A stretch of DNA of 64,000 nucleotides from Acanthaster planci (taxonomy: Eukaryota > Echinodermata > Asteroidea > Valvatida > Acanthasteridae). The first letter of the stretch is position 1; every line of letters begins with the position of its first letter. Under the pieces are notes generated by a model. It saw only the letters and a program-made list of their open reading frames with translations. It was not told the origin of the DNA and did not search any database. Shown here piece after piece: positions 12,975-24,404 of this stretch. Position numbers and translations under genes: made by a program. The DNA lies in the NCBI RefSeq assembly GCF_001949145.1, contig NW_019091422.1:1002564-1066563 (forward strand). The letters run 5' to 3'.

Positions 12975-13915
12975 TAAAACAACTCTTGTGAAGTGATCCT
13001 ATTCAAAAATGTGTCGATCATTCGTCATATTGTACAGCTTACTATCATATCGATCGCTTATCATATCGATTCTTAAGAAAACTGACAGTTCGAAATCGTC
13101 AAGCACAATGAGAGACATTCTTGATAAATAAGCACACCGTTTCAGGTATGAGGGTTCTCTTGTGTCTCTGATTTTTTTTAATTTGTTCTGCTAACGTTTT
13201 CTGTTTCACGTTCGCTGGCGCTTACTGATTTTAATACAAAAGTGAAATACTGCTTTAATTTCATTTATAGCTTAAATGTGTCCTGTTCGTTTTTATACAT
13301 GCTCCTATTTTAGTTATGATTCATCATTTTCGTATTTTTTATTTATTATTTATGGGCCTGTGTTAAGTTTAACATATAATTTTCACTGTTTGTCTGTGTT
13401 TTCCTTTTTTAAACTTCGGATTTACTTTCAGTTTAACCTCAGTTTTAACTCTTCCTCTGTTAAAGTAATTTTAAAGACAATACTTGAAATAATGACAATT
13501 CACGTATGATTTGAACAGATTAATTATTTTAGCAACTTACCTATCAATACCTCCAAGATGATATTCCAAATGCATGCACTCTCCAAACGAAAACATTTCC
13601 TGCTGTGACCGAGGGATTTTGACGAATATGTATTTCCAAAAGTTGTCAACGTGGTCTTCATCTGAAGAGACAGTGAACTGTGGTTCCCAAATTAGCCGCT
13701 TACCAAACTTGCTCCTTGGTGGTGTAAAATGTCCCTAACTCCGTACAGTCATATCAGTAGCATTAACTTGAATCTAGCCTATTTCTTTGGCTAACTTAAA
13801 CACATAAATCCATTCAGACTTGTGAGGTATCACAGACAGTGGGTGCGTCCTACGATTCACTGATGGTTCCCACTGCTTGTCTCTGTGTGTGTCTTGATGT
13901 ACATGCCACGTATGT
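12975..13915 (+). repeat. Long dispersed block, copy A (~940 bp)
   Basis: It is collinear over its whole length with 61435-62276. Shared anchors in order include TGTGTCGAT/CGTGTCGAT, GCAACTTACCTATCAATAC, GATGATATTCCAA, a GTGAACNGTGGTTC segment and CCGTACAGTCATATC, ending at GTCTCTGTGTGTG. The copies differ by many substitutions and small indels. The block is AT-rich in its first half and has no ORF of note. It is probably the body of an unnamed non-autonomous repeat, or an old segmental duplication. Confidence 0.5.
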
Positions 13916-14782
13916 TCACTCCCTACACTTTTTGCTTCACTGTTCAGGGCCGAACACTGAACGCCAGCACAGCTTTTGTGATGGAAACGAGATGTCTGAT
14001 GTAATTCCTTTGTGATTCTTTCATCTAATGCAGCCGTAGCTTTTTTTCGAACAGTGAAATTCGTTGATTACCTCTGTTCCTGTAAAACAAATCATGATAT
14101 TCTTGCATCCGGAATTTGAAACCCATACAGGTGAAGTCGACACTAAACTGAAGGCCACCCTGATGCTCATTAGCTTGCGACATTTTTTAAAGCCAGATTC
14201 AAGAACTTAAATTGGGTTCAGGCTGTGATTTGATTCTGTCACAGCATAACCGAAAGTGGAGTTGATGTTCGAATAGTATAGAATTCAGTAGGGTTAAATG
14301 GTATCGATAAAAATTGCTTTATGATATTATATCAAGGATCGGTCCCGGCTTTTGTGGACGCTTAAGGCCGATGTTGCATAAAATGACTTAATATCACTTT
14401 TGAAAAAAAATACCCCTTTTCGCTTTATCGTGTAGATCATGACTGATGTCCTTTGTGAATAGACATATGGGGCATATCTCCAGGATAACTACTGGAAGGA
14501 ATATCTTCATCGGTTTACGTCGCACGATATACATGCTATGTTGGCATAGTGCAGAGTCTCCATGTGAGACTACAATATCCACTTGGATCGAACACTGGCT
14601 CTGACGTGGGGAATTTCAGTTAATCTGTGACAGACAGCTAGCCAGCTGTTACTTTTTCGGACACGGGCGATAAGGTCCCTCCCCAAGACAGACACAGGTT
14701 TGCAACCTGCACTAATATGAAACATAAGCAGGCCTCTTGCCGATTTTTGCTTCCACAAGCTTTGTTATTCATGCTGGTTATC

Positions 14783-15045
14783 AGGCCTGGATCGGGGGAG
14801 GGAGGGGCCGAACCCCCCCCTCTAAAAAAAAAAGAAAAATGGGGAAAATAATTTCAAAATAAATAATTAAAGTAAATTCACCAATGCCATTTTAAACAAT
14901 GTATGTCATGTGATGTTATTTCATGTCATGTGATCTTATGTCATGTCATGTCTCATCATTGTTTGCGCTTGTCTGCGAACAATGAGACTGTAAAGAAAAA
15001 AATCTCCGGCCTGACCCCCCCAAAATTCCTGGATACCCTCCTTGG
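14783..15045. repeat. Low-complexity repeat-like unit with C/G runs
   Basis: CAGGCCTGGATCGGGGGAGG opens the unit, followed by a run of 8 C and an A-run. It closes with CCGGCCTGACCCCCCC and CCTGGATACCCTCC. The centre includes the TCATG tandem at 14905-14956. Similar CTGGATC/poly-G combinations are common in invertebrate short repeats, but the structure is unclear. Confidence 0.5.
14905..14956. repeat. Imperfect tandem repeat of TCATGTCATGTGAT-like units
   Basis: About three units of 15-20 bp built on TCATGT and GTGAT follow one another. It is a short degenerate minisatellite without coding sense. Confidence 0.5.
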
Positions 15046-16760
15046 TAATGCATACAACCCAGACAGTCCCAACGAGGGCAATCCTGTCATCTTCTTTCAT
15101 ATGCAACGATTAATGGTTCTAATCCAGTGTCAATACTGATGACAACAGGTTGCCGTACAACGATAATTATGCATTATTCATAATGTTAACAAAGGGACAA
15201 TTTGTAAGACAGAGTGAAAATGCATAAATCCGTTACCGAGTTCATTATTATTCATGAATCGTAAACGAAAAGACCTTTTCGGAAATGGAATTGCAAATAA
15301 ACATTATTGGTACTATATCTGTGATGTCCAATGTAATTGTTTGGGAAAAACGATTTGTCATTGATGGACTGAAATATCAAGCTCCGTAATGGAGTGTCAT
15401 AATTCAAGGTTTGCTTGGAATCACACATATGAACATACCTCATGCAGGGATTTGCGTATCTGTGGAGATCAAACAAGGCCATAAAGGAAGGATCACATTA
15501 TAATTGAATGCCCACGAAAGTATTCACTGCATTTTTGAGAAAATGCATAATATTACGAAGTACATTCAAGTCCCGCCCTCATTCACTGAAATAGCAGCCA
15601 CGCCCGTGACAGGCCGATAGCTTCCCAATGACTCCACATCTTAGCGTTTTGATCTTCAGTGTACATGTATGATGTTCGGCGGTCATAATCTCCATCCTCT
15701 TATCCCTACATACCCAAGGGGATGTTGAATTTACACATCTTTAATGTTTTACATGCAGGTACTATCGCCCTGAGGTCAACTTACACAGCCGGTTTCTACG
15801 GTAGATGTTTTTGGATATGGCGACCACATGCATGTCCAGCAGTGTTCCTGTCGTTCGTGAGAAAGCATTACAATTTAACGAGGAAGGGGGGGGGGCACCG
15901 CGGGTGTATTAAACCGGAGTAGAGCAGTCATGTCATGCCACGGCGTTTAACCGGCGGGACAGAGGGGAAACAACGCGTGCGAGGAGGACTGATACAGACT
16001 TGATTGGGGTATACTAATATCTGCCCACTGACGTGACATACTCGAACAGACGAGGTCGTAATGGATCACGAAATACTGATATTCAGGAACACTGCTTACT
16101 GCTGGAAAGAAGACTGTACAGTGTTTATAATGCATCGTTGCTGAGGGCAATTCTAATAGGGAAGCAAAATAATACTAGAATGTCAAATTGTTTGAGATTT
16201 ATTCTCAAAACCGAGAGAAGGTTTCCTTGTCAACGAAGTGTTTACTCTCTTCTACGGAATGAGGGACTGCAAAACGCATAGAACGATCCATCCTCCGAGC
16301 GAGGACACAGCAATGAGCGCAGATGCATGTCCGACAGGACGGGTGTTTCGTCCACGGACAGGTTCTGGCAGCAATCACAACGGACGGGAAAGAACTAGAA
16401 AAAGACGGAATAAAAACTGGAATCCGAATTCAATTATACCCCCGGGGCATGACGAGGACTTCCAGGTCTGAATAAAGAAGGAATCCGTTTTCATGCCGCC
16501 TCAGGGCGCCTTCGACTTTGGGGAGTAAGATGGACAATCTCCCAACCTTTAATGCGAGCCGATCGATCGGAGACAGGCGGAAAGGGCGGAACATAGAGAC
16601 AATCATTGATAGACCATTGGGATGGCGTAGACATACACGGGATACGTATGCAGCTAATAGAAACTATTCGGTTATGCGCGCATTGCCTTCTTGAGCGAAC
16701 AATTCAAAAGGACTTCGTATCTTATATAGATGAACCTTTTGATGTGAGATGTGCACTACT

Positions 16761-17163
16761 TAGGGGCCGTCCATAAAGTACGTACGTACGAAGGGGGGGA
16801 GGGGGTTGGTACCGTTGCGTACACCATGCGTACGGGGGGATAAGCCAGTGCGTACCGTACGCAGACTGAAAATTTACCTTTTATGAATCTTAATTAATCA
16901 TATCAATACATTGAATTACCGGCATCAGCTTTTGCGCGTCGAAAGTCAAACGCAGTATCCTACCCCGTCCACCCCACCATTTCTCCTCCTGTGCCAACGC
17001 CCATTATGAGTAAACCATAACATTACACATGACATGACAAAGAATGGCAGCGTCTTCCGGAACTCTGAAATGCGTATGCGTACAGGAGTGGAGGGGTGGA
17101 GCCACTGCGTATGCCATGCGTAGAGGGGGGTCTGAAAAATCGGCATTTTTGGACGGCCCCCTA
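16761..17163. mobile_element. 403-bp non-autonomous DNA transposon with GGGGCCGTCC termini
   Basis: The left end is TAGGGGCCGTCCATAAA and the right end, reverse-complemented, is TAGGGGGCCGTCCAAAAA. The outer TA on both sides fits a TA target duplication (Tc1/mariner-like), though a longer TTA/CTA flank is possible. Inside each end lies a direct GCGTAY..CATGCGTA..GGGGG motif (16814-16839 and 17103-17130). No transposase ORF is present. Confidence 0.5.
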
Positions 17164-17974
17164 CGGTTTTTCAGATAACAATAACCCCAAATGCCTTGTG
17201 AGAGTTTGCATATTCGGAAAAGGGTGGTTGTGATAACAACTGATCTGAAGTAGGCGTCGTGAAACTCGGGCCGTGGCCCTCCGTGTGTTTAAAAATTACG
17301 TCCAGGGACCCGCGCCGGAGTGGACTCATGACAGGGTTTGGTCGCGATGGTTGAGACGGTCACGGTGGAATTCGCTGGCGATCGATTCCCAGCGACCACA
17401 TACCGGCCCGTCCACTGGGGGGGGGCTTCGTCACGACCCACTCCCCAAGACACGCGCGTACCACTTGTTTATTTCGCGGATGGCGCGGGGAGGCAATTAG
17501 CATCCGATCGAACTCCTCTTCATCGAAGGACGGAAACGTGAACGCCGTGTCCGTGGGGGGCATTAGCGCCGACTGTTCGGCTGATCACTCGACCAAAAAA
17601 CGATCGTATAGGTCCTAGAGTTGTTCCTTCCACAGCTTACCCGTGCCGAGTTATTTTTGCACAACATGAAGATCCTAGCTCGAGAGCTTGTAAAAATCAC
17701 TGTTTAATATGCGGTCCCATGAACAGATATCGAGAAGCAATATTCAACCTTGTAAGACATCCAAGATGTGAGTGCTATTTCGGACAGTCGGCACACGAAC
17801 CTTATTTACTACATAATGTGCTATTTTATGAAGGCTATGAAGATAATGCCAGTATTTTCCCAAAGCGCTGGTGACAGCTTTTCCACTTCATGCATTGATT
17901 ATGATGGAGTTAACACCCGGCATCGTGTCTACCTGCCCCAGTGAAGATCAAAACCTATACCAGGCAAGATATGG
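17164..17974. other. CpG-rich intergenic patch
   Basis: 17250-17590 is GC- and CpG-rich. On the minus strand a 67-codon ORF from 17563 has a GC-biased third position and a charged segment (FDEEEFDRM), which looks weakly coding, but no family is recognised. The remainder is AT-rich and empty. Confidence 0.5.
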
Positions 17975-18104
17975 GCACTCTAGACTATTGTTCCCTAACA
18001 CTTCCCCCTCGAAGTCTGTGAAGACTTCCTGAGATTCCGATCAAACAATGACCAACACAAAGGCGAGGGGGGGTTCTCTCCGTCCCACATCTTGCTTCAA
18101 ATGT
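17975..18104 (+). repeat. Dispersed repeat, copy A (partner beside the N gap)
   Basis: It shares AGACTATTGTT, the 18-mer ACAATGACCAACACAAAG, GGGTTCTCTCCGTC and CTTGCT with 56583-56716 in the same order. It lies in otherwise featureless sequence. The class is unknown. Confidence 0.5.
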
Positions 18105-18410
18105 CGAAACCGCCACTGCACGTGCGTTCTTTCCATTTGCATTGTGCACCCGTACCTGCACTTACGTCACCGACTGAAAGAATCTTTAACCGATAAATGG
18201 GGTTTCAGTGCGCATGGCCACAGGAATGCAGTAAAAGTGCTAGCAAAGCGTTTCTTGAGAATTAGTCTTGATGGGACAGTTGAATAAAGCCCCTATTCTT
18301 CCTTTGATCATAATCGTGAACAGGTTTGATTGTGTAAAGAAAGGTTACGAGGTCTTACATGTTTGTAAAGGACTCCAGCCTCACCCTGCAGTATGCATGC
18401 ACAATAGGCA

Positions 18411-18594
18411 ATGAGCTGGACCAAGAGAGGGCGCAATTTTCCTAACAACGGGTGCTCCGTTGGTAGGAACTGCACTTCACTGCTTCACACAAAAAAATGC
18501 ACGCATTACGGTCGTATAGCTACCAACAATATAACCCTTCCCGACAAAATGACTCTTTTCAACCGGTGAGGTCGTGCTTCTGCTCAATGCGGGT
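18411..18594 (+). repeat. Copy 2 of the ~190-bp dispersed element
   Basis: It starts GAGCTGGACCAAGAGAGGGC and ends near GTCGTGCTTCTGCTCAATGC, with CTTTTCAACCGGTGAGG before the end. It is recognisably homologous to 11618-11810 and 61173-61367 but has accumulated substitutions. Homology to the other copies stops shortly after the CTGCTCA motif, which marks a shared 3' boundary. No duplicated block follows this copy. Confidence 0.5.
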
Positions 18595-21500
18595 CGGAAG
18601 AAGATAACAAAGACATTGATGTAGCAATGTATATTTTGTGACGTAAATAGTCTGGAAGCTGTAATCGAATCATCATCTGCCACTTGCATGTTCCTGACGT
18701 TAAATTAATCTTTGTTTAATGACGAGCACAGCCTTTCAAACCACGATTCATGTTAATATTTACCGTGTGGGCTTTGCAGACAAACGGAAACTTTACCGTA
18801 AGGCATGCATGACTTCCAACTAGAAAGAGTGGTTAGTAATTTTACCCTTCGTACTCAATCAGTAAAAAGCTACGTATTTTAGAAATTAAATTGTCAACTC
18901 ACCATTGCTTTCATGCCCATCGCCATTTTTATAGCAAACATTCATGACAGAATTGCTGCGTCCGTTCCTTTAGGAAAGTCCATTCTGAGTACACAAAAAG
19001 ACTATAGAAATTGTTTCGCACAAAGTAAATTTGTCAACAGCACGCGTGGACTGGTGGGTTTATTGAACTTGAATTTTCTTAATTTATCCCACGAGATAGG
19101 ATCGCTGACGGTTCAAGGCGACTGCTAATGGATAAGGAAAGTCTTTAATACCATTAGAAAGACTTCCGAAGCAAATGCCTCATTTACCGGTATTTCTCTA
19201 ATTTGATTGCATTTAGCAATTGGACATAACGTGGGTTTAACGGGGCACTCGACGACACAGCAATTATAGACTTGAGTTCCGGGTGCCCGATTACCGCACG
19301 GCCGGTTGGTCAGCGAGCGCTCGCGCATGGCAAGATTTAATTGACGTTGGAAAGACGGAGTGGAGATGGTAGTGGTGGTGGGGGGGGAGACCTTTACGCA
19401 CTCATGTTGGAGTTCGATGGTTGCTCACGGACGTGACACGAATCACGTCTAGCGATACCGATACCCTAGATGGCTGATGATTCGAACGATATTGGAAGTA
19501 AGGGTTGAAAACATCGGTAGAAGGTTTCCGGGAAGGGCAGGGGCAAAGAGATTACAGAATCCCTCAAAACACGAAGTCACTTTCAAATGCATTTCAAAAA
19601 ACGGCAGTGCTAACATGTCATGCAAATAATTCATTTGATCAACTGTGTTGTGGGTGAATGACATAAAGACAAAACCGAGAAATATGTATCTGATGAAGCT
19701 GCTTTGAAATCGGATTGAAACATAGCAGAGTGCAAATGGAACTTAAGGAAATATTGCAGACGTGCAAGTAATAACGGTTAAATGTAAAAAAAACAAACTA
19801 ATTTGGGGGAAAGAACAAAGGCGCGGTTGTTGTTAACGACACTGCGGACGGAAATCACGGTGTCGAATCAACATTCTACGGCGTTTTATCTGCACGGTCT
19901 TCCAGAGTGTACAGTACAGGCCCCTCCAGCCGGCCCCGCATCTGCTACCGTCATCCTGTCTGTCACAATAATATCCCCGGGTAGCCGGGATCAAATCTCC
20001 CCGTTCACGATCAAGGATACGGTGCTGACATGATTCAACTCGCGGCGGCGCAGCCCGTCTCGGCTGTCCGTCTGGTCAATGGCAGGATTGATCAGCATCA
20101 CATTTCCCTTTGAACCAATTGCCCGCGTCCCATCTTTTCGGTTTTTCTCTCTGCTCTCTTCTTCTATTTGTATAGCTTTCTTTTCATCAATCTGTCGTTT
20201 CTTTGTCGTGGCATTGATTTCGGGCTCCCTTTCGATCCTCTCCTCTTTCGAGCGCTACGGCTGCTGCAATAGGCCACAACTTTGTTTTTCTAAAGACGAC
20301 TCAATGTTGGCTCCTCCAAATAAAATGTCACGCTGATTCTCAAGCTGCGTGGATTATATTTCTGCCTCGAATTTCAATAAGGTAAGCCTGTGATGTACTT
20401 CGGAAGACCCGCGAGGAAAGCTGCTCTGATTTTGTTTAGCATGCATATAAAAAGCTACCCAGCCTTTTTTAACACATTGCCAAACACTTTTGCTATCCAC
20501 GTTTCACCAGAGTTACGTTGACATATTTACACTGAAATGCGTTTAAATGCTAAGCAGATATCGAACAGCTGAGCGTCTACCATGGAAGAGCGCTTTAATA
20601 GCGTATGAAAACATTCCTCAACGTCTTTCAGGAAACACGTCGTGGGTCACACGTGCTGAAAAAGCGGGTACAAAAAGTGCTTGAACTCTGAACGCTCTTT
20701 ACCGTGCACGTGTTTGTGCCTAAACGCTTGAACCAGTATTACTGATAAAAAATCATGCCGAAAATCATGTGGAAAGTAATAAATCCGGCACGGTCATCGG
20801 TGTAATGGGGGGGGGGTATATCTCACCTCTTTTTTGACCAAGGGATGGGCTACCGTATTCAATCTTCCACACAGTTTTTGGCCAGGGGATGGGCGATTGA
20901 ATCAGCCCCCACTTTTTCGGACTCCCTAACAACCACAGTGTATTCAACATCACCCCCAAAAATAATTTTCAAAGCTTTAAGTAGGCTACGGTCGTATCGT
21001 GAATATTGCCCCCTAGTTTCATATGATGTCAGCATCCCCCGTCGCCTTTTAAATTTCCACGGCTCGGCTAGGCGTCCCCCACAATCCCCCATCTACCATT
21101 TCCCAGCACAACTCAAGCCATCACTGCTACATCAAGTCATTTCATTCACTGGGCAGAAAGTAATCCAAGCCTGGCATTGTTTCCCAAAACTCCCTTCTTA
21201 AAAGGGGGGTCTTAAACTGGACAAGAAGACACACCGCTGCGGCTACTTTATGTCAAAAAGTTCCCTTTTGCGTATAAAACTGCCTATTTTACCTCTCAGA
21301 TGACTTGTACATGTGTATGCTCGACAGCATCATTGACTATAGTCACATTTTTGTTGGTCTAATGTTGAATGGTTTGGGTCTCAGGAGATGGTTGAAGGTA
21401 CTCACGTCGCGGGAAAATTTTGAATAGGTTTGGGGCCCTCGAACTTCTGGGGCGGTGTGACGTCGCCAAGTTATTATTTTTTTTTCATATGATGCAGTAG

Positions 21501-23799
21501 CGAGCCAGAAAAGCGAGAGCGACGAACACCATGCTAGCAAGCAGAGCCTTGAGTCTGATTTGTTGAGGGTTTTGGAATATTTTCCTACATCTCCGATTTT
21601 AAATTTTGTTCTTGTAAGTTTCGAGATTCTGTGCTTGTGACAGGCTTGGGGAAAAAAGCAGATCATAATTATTTGTATTAAGTATGAGTGAGGGGACTTC
21701 TCCTGTCACCTGTAAGTTAATTATACGCTATTTAATTAAACTTGAATTTACCCCTGCAATAAGTAGGTAATTACGTATAAGGTACTTCGTAGAAATGATT
21801 CCTATATAGCAAGTAGCGCATTTAGTAAATATTAATTGGAAAAGGAAACCAATTCATTGATTTTTTTCATTACAGTCTCTCAAGTTTTGTATTATAATTA
21901 CTGATCTTTGATTTAAGTACGAACAGTAAATTGTTTCTTATCATGTTTCATGGATTTGTTGAAAAGTTGACTTAAATCTTTGCTGAATAATGAAGTTTTT
22001 ATTGATGTGGATCGTTAGAAATGACGAGATCTTTTACGGTTAATTAGTTGAATTTAGACTCCAGTAAGTTAGCATGCAGATGCGCTTAATTCGCTGGTAA
22101 TGTTTTGTTTAGATGGCAAACTAGAGCGGGGCATGTGCTTGACTGTCCCCGAGGGTGTCATACCGCTATTTGCGTATGCGAATATTGTATTAAGCAGTGC
22201 GCATTGATTTATTAAACTGATTTAACCTTTTGAAATTGAGCCGTCTTGGTGTTGTGTTAAAACATGGAGTACAAGTCAGACCATATTGAACCTTGAATTT
22301 CCTTCATAAAGCACGTAAACTAAATAGGCTTTCGCCCTTCTTAAGGAATAAATTTTCGTCTCGCGGTCTTTTGACTCTACGTGGTCCTTCTGACATCTTA
22401 GAATCTCGTTTCGAAACATTTGGGCCGAAATTTAAAGTAATCTTCATGCTGACAATATCTCTCTGCTGTTGAAAAAGAAACCCGACGAAAATGTGTTGTC
22501 TTCACACTGTAACCTCACAGAATCAAGCGCCCTCTGTTGCTGATGTTGCTAGAGTAGTGCACCGGTTTGTAAAAATCAAAACATGGAAAATGTACACAAA
22601 AAGATAGAATGTCATAAAAAAAAAACAGGTGCTCTTCATCTACAAAGTGGATTGCATTCCTTAATTGTTTCTATTTTCATATTTTTTATTTCATTTGTTG
22701 TCTCAATACAGCGGTACTTTGGTTCGATGCAGGAACCACAGAATAAAGACCCCAAAAAAAGCTGATTGCAAGAAAATCCTCGGTACAGATCCCCCATTAC
22801 TTAGATTCCCCGCTCTTCTCCAAATGCACCGCCCACTTAAATAGTGGCGTGGGTTTTTGACGTGACATTTCGATTCCACGGAGACCGCCCGTCTTTTGTG
22901 AGCGCACAGCTACATCGGCCTACCCAAGCTCTCTCGCGACTAATACAAAATACCACGGCTGGCGTATTTTCTTAACGGAAAGGCGGAAGTTAGTGGTCAT
23001 TTTCCTGGTCAGTTTGAAGTGCCCATAAACGCCAAGGTCGGAGGAAGGTGATTATTGCCTTCGACAGCAGAGAGTCTTACGATAGCTTTTTATACTCTCG
23101 AAGGTCAGGCAAAATCCACTTTTTTAGGCAGGAATTTGCAGTTCGTGATTGAAAGGGAATTGCAATAATTAATATCGATGCTGATATTCTGTAGAAGTTC
23201 TTAGTGGTTTGTATTTATTCCACAATAAGTAATCGTTCACAAATATACCCATCCCGTTTGACCGCATGTAAGGACCACTTTCACACTTCTGGTATGAGAC
23301 TACCGTAGAACTTTGGGCTTCGATGAAGAGATTCAACTCCATCAGTTCGCAAACGGCAAGAGTTGAGGAGCTAACTTGGTGTCAAATTAATCTGGCCTCA
23401 CAGAGAAAAAAAAGTCAAGAAAACAGCCAGCTTGATTATATCCTGGAGGTCAAATTTCCTTCTGGTTTTTAAAGCGAGGCATCCGAAGAGACTTTGGTGC
23501 TGGCTTAAGAAAAACCTGATTTTCGAAACAATCATTGAAACAACAAAGCACCTCTAATATCCACCCAAATAGTTCTATTAAAATGGCCTACACTGGGTCA
23601 GACAAACGCAGCGGGGTTTTGTTTCGAAATCTTGGCATCGATTCTACACAGGCCTCCTCTCTGAGATCAAAACCACCCGTGGCCTCATAATATCGAACTA
23701 AATGGAAATGCCTCTCATTTAGATCGAGGGCATATACACAGTTTCATGCTCTTGTAACAAAATGTGACGTTTTGTTAAGCTAGAAATTCCAAGGTAGGC
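18595..23799. other. Intergenic, no gene recognised
   Basis: It contains G runs at 19380 and 20807 and the 44-bp duplication at 20831. A 118-codon ORF (20845-21201, plus) and a 107-codon ORF (21343-21666, minus) have no domains. 21700-22300 is strongly AT-rich. Confidence 0.5.
20831..20903. repeat. Imperfect tandem duplication, 44-bp period
   Basis: TTTTTGACCAAGGGATGGGC (20831) recurs as TTTTTGGCCAGGGGATGGGC (20875), each followed within about 10 bases by an ATT..AATC segment. Confidence 0.5.
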
Positions 23800-24030
23800 G
23801 CTTAGGCGTCGTGGGGGGCAAGGGGGAACTTGCACCCTGGAAAATATTTTAAAAAGCTAACAAGAAACAACATGAGAAAAAAGAGAAAAACTTGACAAAA
23901 TAGAAATGGACGGGGACGAAAATCACAAGTTTGCTCAAAATTTACCCTTTCCTGCTGTAAATTTGGTTAATTATAATTATAGATGGTGACAGTTTCCCCC
24001 CCCCCAAAAAAATTCTGGCAACGCCCATGG
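23800..24030. repeat. Poly-G/poly-C bounded repeat-like unit upstream of the GPCR
   Basis: The left end has a GGGGGGCAAGGGGGAA tract. The right end has a run of 10 C followed by an A-run and ATTCTGGCAACGCCCATGG. A related GGGCATTGCCAGG...TTTTTTTTTGGAGGGGG motif is visible at 62731-62782. It probably belongs to a short dispersed family; the termini are not resolved. Confidence 0.5.
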
Positions 24031-24278
24031 ATAGACGGAGGAGTAAAATCAACAAAAGCGAAAGACAGCTGGGAAGCCGAGATTTCTTTCTTTAAAAAGC
24101 CCCTGACAGTCGCTGACGGTGAGCGATGGCTTGGATCTGCGCATGCCTGGACGATCACGGTCACTGCATGTAGACGGCGTGGCTTGCAGGCAGCGCAAGC
24201 AGGGCTCCTCGCCATTGCCAGGCTAACCAACCGCAGCTGGGTAAATGAATACCGCGTTCAGCAGGGCCGGCGATGCGG

Positions 24279-24286
24279 TATATAAA
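24279..24286 (+). promoter_or_regulatory. TATA box of the GPCR gene
   Basis: The octamer TATATAAA lies about 120 bp upstream of the receptor start codon at the front of a GC-rich island. At the usual 25-30 bp spacing, transcription would begin near 24305-24320. Two CAGCTG E-boxes lie upstream at about 24066 and 24234. The site is inferred from motif and position only; a 5' UTR intron with a more distant promoter is not excluded. Confidence 0.5.
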
Positions 24287-24305
24287 CCAGCGACGAGCCG
24301 GGGAA

Positions 24306-24350
24306 ATGCAGAGAATAATGATCCTCACTGCGGCGGCATTGACAAGATAG
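24306..24350 (+). promoter_or_regulatory. Short upstream ORF in the predicted GPCR 5' leader
   Basis: A 14-codon ORF (begins MQRIM, ends LTR, stop TAG at 24348-24350) lies between the TATA box and the receptor ATG, 54 bases before it. Its ATG has G at -3 and C at +4, a moderate context. If transcription starts at or before about 24305 the uORF would be in the mRNA and could reduce receptor translation. Whether it is transcribed depends on the unmapped start site. Confidence 0.5.
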
Positions 24351-24404
24351 CGAGATCTCTCTCTTGCACGTGCGTGTTTCCTGACCTGGGACTTGAGGAC
24401 CAGC

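Larger units (their letters stand above)
13916..16760. other. Intergenic, no gene recognised
   Basis: It contains the low-complexity unit at 14783-15045, a run of 10 G at 15886-15895 and AT-rich sequence. All ORFs are below 85 codons and lack domains. Confidence 0.5.

Noticed and set aside
24393-24404. Longer GPCR reading starting four codons upstream
   Set aside because: The codon at 24393 is TTG; the first ATG in frame is at 24405 in a strong Kozak context.
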